In this document: positions 23,001 through 32,222 of the stretch, one piece after another
Numbering within the stretch: the first letter of the stretch is position 1
Layout: each line of letters begins with the position of its first letter
Assembly: GCA_002633005.1 (NCBI GenBank)
Contig: NMRA01000777.1
Coordinates: forward strand, 99,323 to 144,503
Reading direction: 5' to 3'
Source: Phoronis australis
Lineage: Eukaryota; Phoronida; Phoronidae
Length of the DNA stretch: 45,181 nucleotides
Translations under genes and position numbers: made by a program
The notes under the pieces: model-generated
Told to the model about the DNA's origin: nothing
Seen by the model: only the letters and a program-made list of their open reading frames with translations
The model's database searches: none

Positions 23001-26000
23001 AACAAACTGTCATCTTTTTCTGAAACCCATTAAGTACGTCTGATCGGAGTAAGGGACAAGTTCAGACTAATTTTAAGCTGTAAAGTGGCAATAGGTTACT
23101 TGCACGAGAAATCTATACGGAAGGTGTCACTGAGATGGGCGACTTTTCAAGGCCATATTTACCGTCAGAGGGCGCCTTTTCCGATTTAATTCCCTCCTGG
23201 AAGGTTCACTTTTTAGGGTATGAACTTTCCAAACAAATGCATTTTTGCATCAGAACACTACAGAAGGATTTAAATTTTAATTAAAAGCTTGTTGCATTAA
23301 GATGAATAAAGTCTCAGCAGAAGATTACTGTTTCAAAAATTTTAAATTGTTTAAATAAGCATTTTGTATGGTTTAGACGTCTTACAAAAGGATTATGATA
23401 GGAGAGAAACACTCGCCGAAATGGGAACGTTTTCATACAAGCTCTTAACAAATGGGTTCCTGTAAATTGAGCTCGAGCTGTAAAATAAAAGGCTTCAAAA
23501 AAGTGTAAACTAATCGGTTCAAATCAAAAGTTGATTTTTGACGACAGGTCGTTTTATAGCAGCATTAAATGATCTGACAGGTTTCTCATTTTCTCGCGTT
23601 CCAATTCTCAATAATCTTCTTAAGTTGTCTATAAGGCCGCCTGCCTTCATATTAAAGTTTTGATTTAGATGACTTGAAATTGGTCACAATTTGCTCCTTA
23701 GTTTATTCAGAGGCAATTTAAGGGTTTCGACGGACCCGACACATAGTTATTGCTTAACTGAGACCATGCAGGCTCCAGAAGTTGACTTGTCCCGGCGTGT
23801 CATTTTATGCGCCGACGCTAGTCTCTTCGAATAACGCTTCTTGTAACCCTGCACATCACTAATACTATTATGTTTATCACTATTCTGAGTAGTCCTTGTT
23901 TCGGTCTTGTCACCAAGTGGATTTCCACTGAAGAGAATGTACCAAACGCAATTTATCTCAGCAAGATTTAATGAAACCCTTCCAAAATCTTAAACGTCAA
24001 CAGCAATTTTTTGTATCTAAATCCTGGTAAGTCGCGAACGGAATGTTAATCACGTTGAAACCTCTATAGCAAAATATAATCTAAATCGTCTAGACGTGAC
24101 ATGTTTTCATAAGGTATTTTCAACTAATCGACAAGACTTTACTATGTCAACAAGATAAGCGCTCAGCCATAACCTTTAGCTATGATCCAGCGCTGAAGTG
24201 GTGTGCATTTCAAGTGCAGTTTTTGTTTGCGTTCATTCCCAAATAACGTAAAAATCCGTTGGCGAACCAACACTTTCCACGGGCTTATTTCAATTAAAAG
24301 GCCGATGAAGAAGAAAACAAGTGCACAGAGCGTGGTCAACCAACATATCACATTAGGTATACGGAGACTATGAATCCTCAGTTAAGGCAGTTTACAATGG
24401 CCGAAATACTATTGAGTTGGTTGTGAATGCAAACATTGAATGNCAATTTGTTCCTTAGTTTATTCAGAGGCAATTTAAGGGTTTCGACGGACCCGACACA
24501 TAGTTTTTGCTTAACTGAGACCATGCAGGCTCCAGAAGTTGACTTGTCCCGGCGTGTCATTTTATGCGCCGACGCTAGTCTCTTCGAATAACGCTACTTG
24601 TAACCCTGCACATGACTAATACTATTATGTTTATTAATATTCTGAGTAGTCCTTGTTTCGGTCTTGTCACCAAGTCGATTTCCATTGAAGAGAATGTAGC
24701 AAACGCAATTTATCTCAGCAAGATTTAATGAAACCCTTCCAAAATCTTAAACGTCAACAGCAATTTTTTGTATCTAAATCCTGGTAAGTCGCGAACGGAA
24801 TGTTAATCACGTTGAAACCTCTATAGCAAAATAAAATCTAAATCGTCTAGACGTGACATGTTTTCATAAGGTATTTTCAACTAATCGACAAGACTTTACT
24901 ATGTCAACAAGATAAGCGCTCAGCCATAACCTTTAGCTATGATCCAGCGCTGAAGTGGTGTGCATTTCAAGTGCAGTTTTTGTTTACGTTCATTCCCAAA
25001 TAACGTAAAAATCCGTTGGCGAACCAACACTTTCCACGGGCTTATTTCAATAAAAAGGCCGATGAAGAAGAAAACAAGTGCACAGAGCGTGGTCAACCAA
25101 CACATCACATTAGGTATACGGAGACTATGAATCCTCAGTTAAGGCAGTTTACAATGGCCGAAATACTATTGAGTTGATTGTGAATGCAAACATTGAATGT
25201 TCGAGTGCCTGATTGAATGTTAAGCCATAGAGCTGCTTTCATTACACCACACTCGAGATGGGTCAGCGTTTTGTTTGGCAACCAATCTAGTTTGTTGTGT
25301 TGTTAAATGAGCGTGATGAATGCAAGACCTCGACGCACAGTGTTGGCGCACAAAAATGTCCAATAAAAACACCAATGCAAAAGGCTATAAAATGTTAGTG
25401 TAGTTCAAGCATTTGCGATTATGAAAACACGTACACTCGGCGCTCATTTCGACCCCAAAACGATTATATGTAATGTCAGTACTGTGCTAGCTAAGATCCA
25501 ATATAAGTACGCATATCGTGAATCCCACGTTAAACTAGTCGAAAGCTTGGCATTTATGAGGAATATTAAACTGATGTGGAGCTGGGGGGCCTAGTCATTC
25601 AACAAGTCATTGTGAGTGAAGAAAAGAAACTGGGAATAGGCTAATGTGAAAAATTAGCTGCCTCATCTCACTTCAACAAAGGCGTATTGATTGAACACTG
25701 AGCCATTAGCAGCCAACAGTGAAAGCTGCGGTAAAGTAAAACGGGACTTGTGGATTGGTTTTTAATTCGCCGTATAAATACAAGCAGACGAGTGCTTCGT
25801 TATAAGCTAGGAAACAGCTCCTACGTAAAACCTAGGGTCCCTGGTGTAAGGGACATCTTGGTTTGCGATGTTAAGTTACATCACAAGACATTGTGCTACT
25901 AATACGAATCAGTTTAGACATAAAGATAAACAAACAATTATCAGAACTGCATGTGATGAACTATACACTTACCGGGTGTGCTATTGCTTTGCTTCCCTGG

Positions 26001-26501
26001 CAACCAGGTGTCGAGAGCTTCATCTTTAATTTTCTTCTCTATTCCATGTCTAATCTCGCTCATATAATTCGCTACTTGAGATAAGCTATCGTTCAGAGTG
26101 ATCGCGTAGGATTCGCATCGCTTGTATACCTTAACAAGTTCGGACACCTTGTTTCTAAACTCATCCAATCCATCGTACTCTTTCAAATGAACAGAAAGCA
26201 GGGCTTCTAACTCTCCACTAATGTATTCCTTAGCAATACTGAGCTGCTGTTCCAGTGTCATAGTGGAGTCTATACCCATGTTGTCCTGCTGATTGTTGGT
26301 CACACCAACAATATGACAACCATCATCTGTCTCGGTTACAGTTATCGTTACGTTATCTATTGCTTCGCTGTCGGCAGGAGTCCCATCGATATTTTTTTCT
26401 TGTGATTGATTAATTTCTTCGTTATGCTCGACGGCAGGATCAATATTCTCTTGCGCTTCATTTTCCAGCTCGCCGGGATCACCGCTTGCTTGGTCGGCCA
26501 T
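13525..26501 (-). CDS. ZU5-UPA protein with coiled coil and tandem death domains (PIDD/DTHD1-like), 12 exons
   Basis: Predicted adaptor or scaffold of death-domain signalling. Exons on the minus strand: 26501-25973, 22421-21986, 21483-21285, 20912-20775, 20118-19936, 19439-19157, 19002-18870, 18138-17589, 16572-16318, 15412-15304, 14022-13777 and 13553-13525. Every junction has GT/AG ends and compatible phase, giving one open frame of about 1029 residues. Order: acidic N-terminus (1-90), helical segment (about 95-170), Glu/Ala/Arg coiled coil (about 185-315), ZU5-like region (about 365-560), UPA-like region (about 590-815), death domain 1 (about 822-925) and death domain 2 (about 938-1025). 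The start ATG has a good context (GGCAAGATGG) and leads directly into a continuous frame. ZU5-ZU5-UPA-DD is the known architecture of PIDD, and ZU5 plus death domains occur in UNC5, ankyrins and, as I recall, DTHD1. The LRRs of PIDD are replaced here by a coiled coil, so I favour a DTHD1-like or lineage-specific protein. The partner and pathway are not shown by the sequence. Confidence 0.85.
15028..15266. mobile_element. Short MITE-like element with GGGGC/GGATCC ends
   Basis: The left end CATAGGGGGATTTAGGGGCC and the right end ATCCTGGATCCGCCCCTGC form imperfect inverted repeats. It lies in intron 10 of the death-domain gene. A related end (TCATAGGCGGATCCAGGGGG) is found at 15941. Confidence 0.45.
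15304..16572 (-). CDS. Exons 9-10 of the death-domain gene: death domain 1
   Basis: Exons 16572-16318 and 15412-15304 join in phase 0. Together they give a canonical six-helix death domain. Helix 1 is NLLQHLATYLGDEW, then WKQVAHSLNIKRTRLQ, then the helix 3-4 turn with NNVNSHAEDTIYDML, VTWAKRVPRSVDK, and the last helices VAILCEALHRCGRTDLVED. The invariant core Trp after LGDE and the helix 5 Trp (VTWAKR) are present. The intron falls just before helix 5-6. Death domains bind other death domains to build helical signalling platforms. No enzyme activity is expected. Confidence 0.88.
15441..15645. repeat. Tandem duplication, unit about 103 bp
   Basis: GAAGCCAAAAMGAAACCCG ... GTCAACCATTC ... TTCTTCARAAAGACG occurs twice at an offset of 103 bp, within intron 9 of the death-domain gene. 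Confidence 0.85.
15941..16110. repeat. GC-skewed repeat with GGATCC and CCCCC boxes
   Basis: Several blocks of GGATCCCC and GACCCCC are separated by AT-rich filler, bounded by TCATAGGCGGATCCAGGGGG and GACCCCCTCCCCCTG. It looks like a degenerate transposon end of the same family as 15028-15266. Any ORF through it is not credible. Confidence 0.45.
17589..19439 (-). CDS. Exons 6-8 of the death-domain gene: second ZU5-like unit, RPxTA/S linker and UPA-like region
   Basis: Exons 19439-19157, 19002-18870 and 18138-17589 join in phases 1 and 2. Exon 6 finishes the second ZU5-like unit (ASPIV-like SSSPIVHLGM, then RPISITLPIPPN). It continues into a basic Ser/Pro/Ala linker with RPQTAHAG and ARPMSAAGGG motifs. 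Exon 7 (DEVCLLKRSEQGEWE...FELSAPVDR) matches the closing strand pattern of ZU5 before UPA. Exon 8 is the UPA-like region of about 183 residues, with LRKLGEDGYEEG and a C-terminal WVVGDVLICEQL strand leading to the death domain. The FELSAPVDRFFV stretch sits where PIDD has its second HFS site, which is absent here. Confidence 0.72.
19936..21483 (-). CDS. Exons 3-5 of the death-domain gene: ZU5-like domain
   Basis: Three exons (21483-21285, 20912-20775, 20118-19936) join in phases 0 and 0. The stretch EELVSNVIELKPS, then FQEAMSVAIPHCAP, then REPVIKYKSANGKW and AKFVAVRLKKFGFLAVV matches the usual ZU5 progression: a beta strand before the domain, the V-x-I-P-H strand, the REPVIK strand with a Trp turn, and the strand after which PIDD is cleaved. 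Exon 5 continues into KKGGKLTSSVDSRIQMIVRPG, the start of a second ZU5-like unit. In PIDD the cleaved site reads HFS. Here the equivalent is KFG, so autoproteolysis is not expected. ZU5 assignment is from pattern recognition, not from a profile search. Confidence 0.75.
21986..22421 (-). CDS. Exon 2 of the death-domain gene: Glu/Ala/Arg/Lys coiled coil
   Basis: Starts after TTTACAG, completing an Asp codon split with exon 1, and ends phase 2 at TTTCT|GTGAGT. It encodes about 145 residues. The first part is alanine-rich (AAEATAELEKAKLEVAEA), the second is a highly charged helix dominated by E, R, K and A with a heptad-like pattern. Such single-helix or coiled-coil segments act as spacers or dimerisation rods. 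The complementary strand is also open here only because of the skewed GCN/GAR codon composition and should not be annotated. The exon ends in a short non-helical NPNNWPRF segment leading into the ZU5 region. Confidence 0.82.
22422..25972 (-). other. Intron 1 of the death-domain gene
   Basis: 3.5 kb without a supported exon. It holds the duplicated segment, a short (TCAA)n run near 22820 and unique AT-rich sequence. Confidence 0.7.
23687..25200. repeat. Near-identical tandem duplication of about 757 bp with an N at the junction
   Basis: Copy 1 is 23687-24442 and copy 2 is 24444-25200. They differ at a few single bases and small indels. The only ambiguous base of the window (24443) is exactly between them. 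It lies in intron 1 of the death-domain gene. Each copy contains the same small hydrophobic ORF on the minus strand (24351-24163 and 25108-24920), which I do not regard as a gene. Confidence 0.9.
25973..26501 (-). CDS. Exon 1 of the death-domain gene: acidic N-terminus and helical segment
   Basis: Encodes residues 1-176 and ends phase 1 at a strong donor (CCCG|GTAAGT). The first 90 residues are rich in Asp, Glu, Gln and Asn with no hydrophobic core, so probably disordered. Residues about 95-170 are predicted helical with regular Leu/Ile/Val spacing (for example the stretch EQQLSIAKEYISGELEALL). There is no signal peptide or membrane segment, so the protein is probably cytoplasmic. The ATG lies 19 nt downstream of the sequence GGTCACGGG (transcript sense reads toward lower coordinates). 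A further upstream 5'UTR exon is possible but not shown. Confidence 0.8.
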
Positions 26502-28612
26502 CTTGCCGTTACTAGGTCACGGGTTTTCGGCTTCCGGTTTGAGGTCGTTGTTCGAGAGGACGTTGGTATTTGAAACTTGAGACTCGATGCGATAATCTTT
26601 CAGACCACCATACCTGTGGGCGTAGTGTTAACACGATTTTATGTAAACATTTGTAAATACACGCGAAATCTATAATATCCCAGAATTATACCTTAGAAAA
26701 AAGTTACGTACAGCAACACTAGCTGGGCAAAATACAGTTCTGCATCAGTTTCGCGTAGAAGTTTGTTACCTTGACGAAAATCGTATTAAACACTGTCATC
26801 AACAACAGGCATAAAATTGCTGAATGTCGATCGCGGTTCACCTCAATGGGTACTGGGTATACTAAACAAGTGCCGTAAATGAAACAAGCAACCAACAAAA
26901 GGCCTCTACATGCAACAGCAAAATGAGACAAAGGGCGCTAAGTTGTCAATTCAGTCACGGTCTTGTCATGTTGTTCAGTCAATGGCTTGAAGACGGTTTT
27001 GTGCTATACATAGCCATTAGGCAAATTGTGATCCCTGTGCACGCAATTCCCCGATCACCAATGCTTGTCGATAATTTTGATTTTTTTTTAAAAAACGGGG
27101 TATTTTGGATTCGTAAGTTCGAGAGATGGGATTTACAAACCAATTTTTACCATTCGCCTTACAACATTTTCCAGAAGATATTACGTTGTGTTGGCAGCAT
27201 TTATTTCGGATAACCACAACGCTATGCTTCCAAGAATTCCTGTTCTAGTGGTGTGCGATCAATAGCCCGAAAGACATCACTTCAGTAGCGGACACTTTCC
27301 ACAAATTATATCCCTGGGCCTGTGGTCTAATCCTCACGAATTTGAAATTATTTTTAACGTTTTTCGTTCGACATTAGTACGAGCTCAAGATAAGAGTCCA
27401 TTATTATGAGCTCGAGTAAAGGTTGGTGTACGTGTATGACTGTGTAATCCCATTTTGCACTTGCCTACTCCAAAATTAAAGGTATAAAATCGAGGCTGGG
27501 CTCAAAATCGCGAGCTTTTACTTGAGCGTGTACATGTAGCTCGAATCTAAGGGTTATTAGCGAGAATTTGGGCTACATACCCGTTTGCGTTCGTATACTC
27601 AAGCACAGAATTATCGTCATACCAAGATCGTATTAAAGGAGAGCGGAAATTAAATATCAAAAACAATTTCAGTTCGATTTCGAGTACAAAAATTAGACCC
27701 CAGGGCCTATACCGACGACGTTTATCATTAGTTATATACCAAGTAACTTCACGTCACAAATTAGGCCTCGTCAGGGTGAGCTTGGTTAATAAATTGAGTC
27801 ACCTGTTTCATTTACTACGTACATACTCAGAGGTATATGAGAGTGCTGTCTTTCACTAGTGTGAGTATTGTCAATATCACAGATCAGCTCTAAAGCCTTC
27901 GCGTAATTCACTTTCAGGCACCAGGTAGCGTGACTGGTTCGTTCATGAGTTGTCTCACCAACAACTTGCCTCGTTTCCACCCTCTGTCATCATTCTTAGA
28001 GTGAGGCGAACATACAAGACAACGGGTTTCATTTTAGCCAATCAAAGTCGAGGTTATCCGATGTATCAGAACCAACTGAACATGTACGAATCTAGCTTTT
28101 ACAACCATAACTTGTTGAGCTTGAATTATAAATACAGTTGATGCTCAATTCTCATATGTCATTCCTTCCGACGTGTTTCGGTTTACAAACTGTGCTTCTA
28201 TTTTCGTATCTAAGTGTTTCCACGAAGGAACTGTGTACAGTTGATGAAAACACGCGCCTGGTCTAAAGTCAAAACCAAAAAGATAGAAGCAACATTTCTG
28301 CCTCCCTCCCTATAGATACTTAAATCTATAGGTATGTATTCACCCCATCCAAATTCCACCAGAAAGCGTGCGTTGTACAATTGAATTGTTTAATCCAATT
28401 TAACTTATTGTTTACAAGTTTAGTTGATATCTTATGAAGTGTCAGGCCATATCAAAAATTCGGCGGACACATAGTTTTAACTACTTAAAAATATATATTC
28501 GTCAACAGATGACTATCGACAATTAAAATTCCAATGCCCAACATTGAACTAAGAAAACCAGTAATTATGAGTAGCGCAAATTAATCAAAAACGAACAGAA
28601 CTGTGCATGAAT
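26502..28612. other. Spacer upstream of the death-domain gene
   Basis: It should hold the promoter and any 5'UTR exon of that gene (a CACAG|GTATGG donor lies near 26613). A region at 27340-27720 with GAGCTCGAGTAAA and AAAATTAGACC blocks resembles sequence at 1555-1690 and 41700-41960, so it is probably a dispersed AT-rich repeat. Confidence 0.4.
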
Positions 28613-28780
28613 TTAAACCATTTTTGCGACATTTACAAATTTGGAAACCCTATTGTCCAACATTTGTTCCTCAATCTTTTCGTTTTTGTTCGACAGTTGT
28701 TGGAGCCAGGTGTCACATTCCCGATATCTCCTGGTACCAGAAGCTGTTTCGCTAAGCTTGTGATCTGGGAAGGTGCGAAG
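28613..28780 (-). CDS. Ambiguous exon candidate, readable on both strands
   Basis: Minus strand: a good acceptor (TTCGCACCTTCCCAG) precedes 28764, then an open frame of about 50 polar residues (for example CDTWLQQLSNKNEKIEEQ) to a TAA at 28613, resembling a terminal exon. Plus strand: TTTTTGTTCGACAG at 28696 and AAG|GTAAAT at 28780 bound an 84-nt phase 0 exon of 28 residues (LLEPGVTFPISPGTRSC...). The minus reading has the more protein-like composition, but I could not find a partner exon for either. Confidence 0.25.
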   Translation of the reverse strand, partial: LRTFPDHKLSETASGTRRYRECDTWLQQLSNKNEKIEEQMLDNRVSKFVNVAKMV

Positions 28781-29085
28781 GTAAATGAAGCGGTTTATAT
28801 CAGTTGCATGCATTTTTCATCCTTCGTTCACTGAATAGCGATGATCAGGATTGAATGTCTAAGGGCATCGTAAAACCATCGTCAGGCTTTCGTTCGCAAA
28901 CAATATTTGACGGATTAAGTGTTAAAGGAGAATGCCACCCGATTTAATTAGTCTTTTTTACCGTCTTAATCGGTCTATATCCACATCGCCTCGCATACGG
29001 TCGACCTCACCTTGCCGAGAGGTGTCGTGTTAACCCGTGAGGAAGGTGAGAAACGACGCAGCGACGTCAGTGGTTCGTCTGCAGA

Positions 29086-29394
29086 GTGAATGCCGCTACA
29101 TTGCGGTGCATCGTTCCCACTTGTCCGAACTATGAACCTGCGAAAAAAGCGGGCATATCGTTTTTTCGACTTCCTCGAGAGCCTGAAATGCTTAGGAACT
29201 GGATCGCGGTAGTGAAGAATGAAAGGTGCGCTGTTAATAGCAAGTATGAGGCCGTGAGACATCTCCGTGTCTGTGGCCGGCATTTAGTCGACAGTGATTT
29301 CTCTGACGAATTCCGGCTTACCAAAGAACTATCCATACAATGTTTACGTTCCATTGCCTGTGCATGTTCACGGCGCCTCTATAGTATTTCTTGA
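29086..29394 (+). CDS. THAP-type zinc finger (C2CH) ORF without an upstream ATG
   Basis: The ORF contains a full THAP signature: C-x4-C (CIVPTC), the conserved FFRLP segment, an invariant Trp (RNWIAVV), and C-x2-H (VCGRH) followed by DSDF. THAP domains are DNA-binding modules of transcription factors and P-element-like transposases. The frame opens with a GTG after an in-frame stop at 29047, and no ATG precedes the domain. Either an upstream exon joins at the acceptor-like TCGTCTGCAG (exon from 29085), or this is a fragment. After the domain about 30 residues (FRLTKELSIQ and on) end at a stop with no transposase. No partner exons were recognised. Confidence 0.6.
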   Translation: MNAATLRCIVPTCPNYEPAKKAGISFFRLPREPEMLRNWIAVVKNERCAVNSKYEAVRHLRVCGRHLVDSDFSDEFRLTKELSIQCLRSIACACSRRLYSIS

Positions 29395-32222
29395 TCAGTG
29401 TATTCCGGTTCAAACTGATAGCCTTTGAAACCTAACGATCCGACCCGTGAAGTCTTCGTCGGATGAGCTCTTGACTAAGTCGGGATTGGCGCCGGTTGAG
29501 TTGCCATGTAGACGTTGATTATTCTGCGTTCTGTTTAAAAATGAATTATTCTCATCCTAACCAATGCTTATATGAAACTGAAACAAAGTCTGCCTCATTC
29601 GATACACTCAGGCTGATACTTTGCATCAATTTCAAGATATGGCGATAAAGATAAGACATTAGGTTATCAAGAAACTTTCTTCCTCTAATTTATTACCTAA
29701 ACGGTTACTGTTGCTAATTTGACGTACCCTCGCGATGAGTCAGGGCTGACCTCAGTAGCCGAGCGTTGCCTACGCCGGAGACTTTGCAAAGAACAGGTAA
29801 AATTAGGACAATAAATAATCAAGTTTATGTAGAAAGAACCAAAATGGGAATCAAAAACAACCAAAGTGTCAACGCATTTACGCTCACTGTGATGTCAATA
29901 CGTTTTCAAGGACAACATTTCTGGCATTCAGGAATCGTTCCTGAACTGACACACAAGAACTCAGGTCACGGAAATAGACGGGAATAGTCGATGATTTTCC
30001 GATGTCGGCCGAGGTACAAAATTGTGCTAAAAAGGCTTTTACTTTGATAACAGAAAGGATGTGAACATTATGCTATGTTACATATTACTTAATTTGGTAC
30101 ATATTTTTAAGTTTTTGAACAGGAATGCCCTTGAGATAAAGACTTTAAGCGTCCTATCTGACACAAGAGGGCAATGGAAAAAAGAGAAACATGCAAATAA
30201 TGCTGACGTCACAAATACTTCGCAATCTTGACGTCAGAAGGATCCCTGTGTTGGCAAATCTTGTCACTAGGATTCTGGTAAGTATTTAAAAGGAATCTGA
30301 GGTAAAATGTAGGTAAAGCATGAGGAGGCGGGTTTTTTGTTGTTACTGAACTTGTATACAAATAAATTAAAACGAAAGGACACATCGAATGTAATCGCTT
30401 CTTGCCCAGCTTCAGTTTGTTACGGTTATAAGGATCCTTTTACGGACTAATAGAAAAAACAAGCCGAATATTAGACAGCCGTCGTACATAGCCAGTTCAA
30501 GTACCAATAGAAGGCAAACTATATAAAAGACAGCAGTATTATCGATATTCTGCATAATATAGAGATCAACCAGTATGCTTATAAAAGCATATTCCGGGTC
30601 ACAGATTAGCAAGTTTATGTCAAGTTGTAATAAATTAATTAAAAAGATGGTGAATGAGACGTAGTAACACGCCTATAAGGATATAACAAACATTTTTGTC
30701 AGTTTTGGATTGCTTTTCGGAAAACAGTAAATATAAAGAACATACGACTCAAATAACAGTGTGGCTCAAAATTACACGCGCGTCCGTTGAAAGGAAGGCA
30801 TCTGACATGACTTGTCCTCAGCTTATAGGCTTATAGGTCAATGATCTTTCTATCTCTGGAGACAGTGCTCGCCTGAGTGACCCCAGGTGTACAGGTGTAT
30901 CATGCCAGCTTTTGCGACATGTTTGTCGTGATGAAGACGTAAAGTGTGTATTGTTATACCCTGCCTGCTCTGAACAAAGGCAGCGCCACCTTAAGTATGC
31001 TCTAGGGATTTTTAATGTCACCATGGGCGTAATTCACGCGGCATTAAAATCCAAAGCGAGGCTCACTGCGATAAACAGAGGAAGTTGACATCGCGTGAGT
31101 TAAATGGCCGGCCTTTCGAGTCCAACCTGGATATTAAATCTTAAAAATGTGTCAATAATTAACCACAGAGACGTAGAAAAATACATCAGAGAACAAGTCA
31201 ATGCACCAAAGAGTTGTCTGACGAAAGGGTATAGTTTTTTTGGAAAACTAGGTTCAAAACATGAAAAGTGAATATGACCAAACTGCGGCGATCGTAGTGT
31301 TACGGATTAGGTCATTATGCTGAATGCAGGGTTACTTTTCTTCTTGTAAATTGTTGATAAAAATGCTTTCTGCACGAATCAGGTCATGTGCTTGTATTGT
31401 TGGCGAGTTGAAGATATATTCGACAGTGGTGGCTCATCGCATTTTGCTGTCATGTGCAATTAGTCACATCTGGTTTAATTTGTTGATCAATAATATTAAC
31501 ATCAAGCATAGCTTAGGTCTTAGTGAGGTAGGGACTACCGGGACTAACAGTTGATTTGTTGTTGATCTGAAAGAATAACTGACGTTATTAAAATAAAGAA
31601 ACACGTTCGTAACTGAAAATAAAAATTATTTGATCATTTTTTAAATTAAAAAAAAATTAAAAACGAGCACAGCCCCAGAAATCGCTTTCGCATTATGTCC
31701 AGGTTCTCATTTACTCCCTTGCACACATTCACAAGTAATTATTTGACCATCAATTCTGCTTTCTTGGTTTTAATAATTCTTACGTCTATTTCATGTGTTA
31801 GCTTTCAAATACCAATCTGGACAAAGTTGAATTTTAAAATTAAAACACCTAATTCGTTCGTCCAAAGCATAACCTTCGTTTTAGAGCTCAATTTAAGTTA
31901 ACTGGACAGAGCAAGCATAGTTATCATGTTTCTTCAGGGGCCTCGTTCATCCGAGGGGAAAGGTGCCTGGGCTTTCTGAGAGGGGAGTTTTTTCGCCTGG
32001 CGGAGTGAGGGGTAAATTTACCTGCCGATCATCATCAGTAGCACCCCAGCCCTGTTGCAAGCTAACATAGGCTCTGTCTCAAGTAGTCTTTTGTGCTCTT
32101 TCAATTTTTTTCACCTGTGGGCCCAGCTCTCTACCTTTTTAAAAGTGTATATGATATTTGTAAAAATGGACACTTACAGTAACATAATATTTGTATTTAT
32201 TTTACTTTCACAAAAGACCAAA
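29395..32222 (+). other. 5' region and first intron of the tail-anchored gene
   Basis: Apart from the putative promoter at 30191-30277, I see no coding exon. The stretch 30278-32216 is read as a 5'UTR intron ending at TTTACTTTCACAAAAG. Confidence 0.4.
30191..30277 (+). promoter_or_regulatory. Putative core promoter and 5' non-coding exon: octamer plus two CRE sites, then a strong donor
   Basis: An ATGCAAAT octamer (30191-30198) is followed by two perfect 8-bp cAMP-response elements TGACGTCA at 30204-30211 and 30229-30236. A strong splice donor, ATTCTG|GTAAGTATT, lies at 30277/30278. The nearest suitable acceptor is at 32216 just before the ATG of the tail-anchored gene, so this is probably its promoter and 5'UTR exon. 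The octamer binds POU factors, and full CREs bind CREB/CREM/ATF factors. The transcription start itself cannot be seen. Confidence 0.5.

Noticed and set aside
24163-25108. Conserved pair of small hydrophobic ORFs (CALVFFFIGL...)
   Set aside because: Similarity follows from the recent or artefactual duplication of the DNA, so it is no evidence of selection on a protein.
30818-31024. Minus-strand ORF with Cys and Ser (CLCSEQAGYNNTHF...)
   Set aside because: No splice sites, no recognised domain, and it sits in the presumed first intron of a plus-strand gene.
32055-32222. In-frame upstream extension of the tail-anchored protein
   Set aside because: The 56 extra residues are Phe/Leu/Ser-rich like translated intron, and an acceptor-like site lies just before the ATG at 32223.
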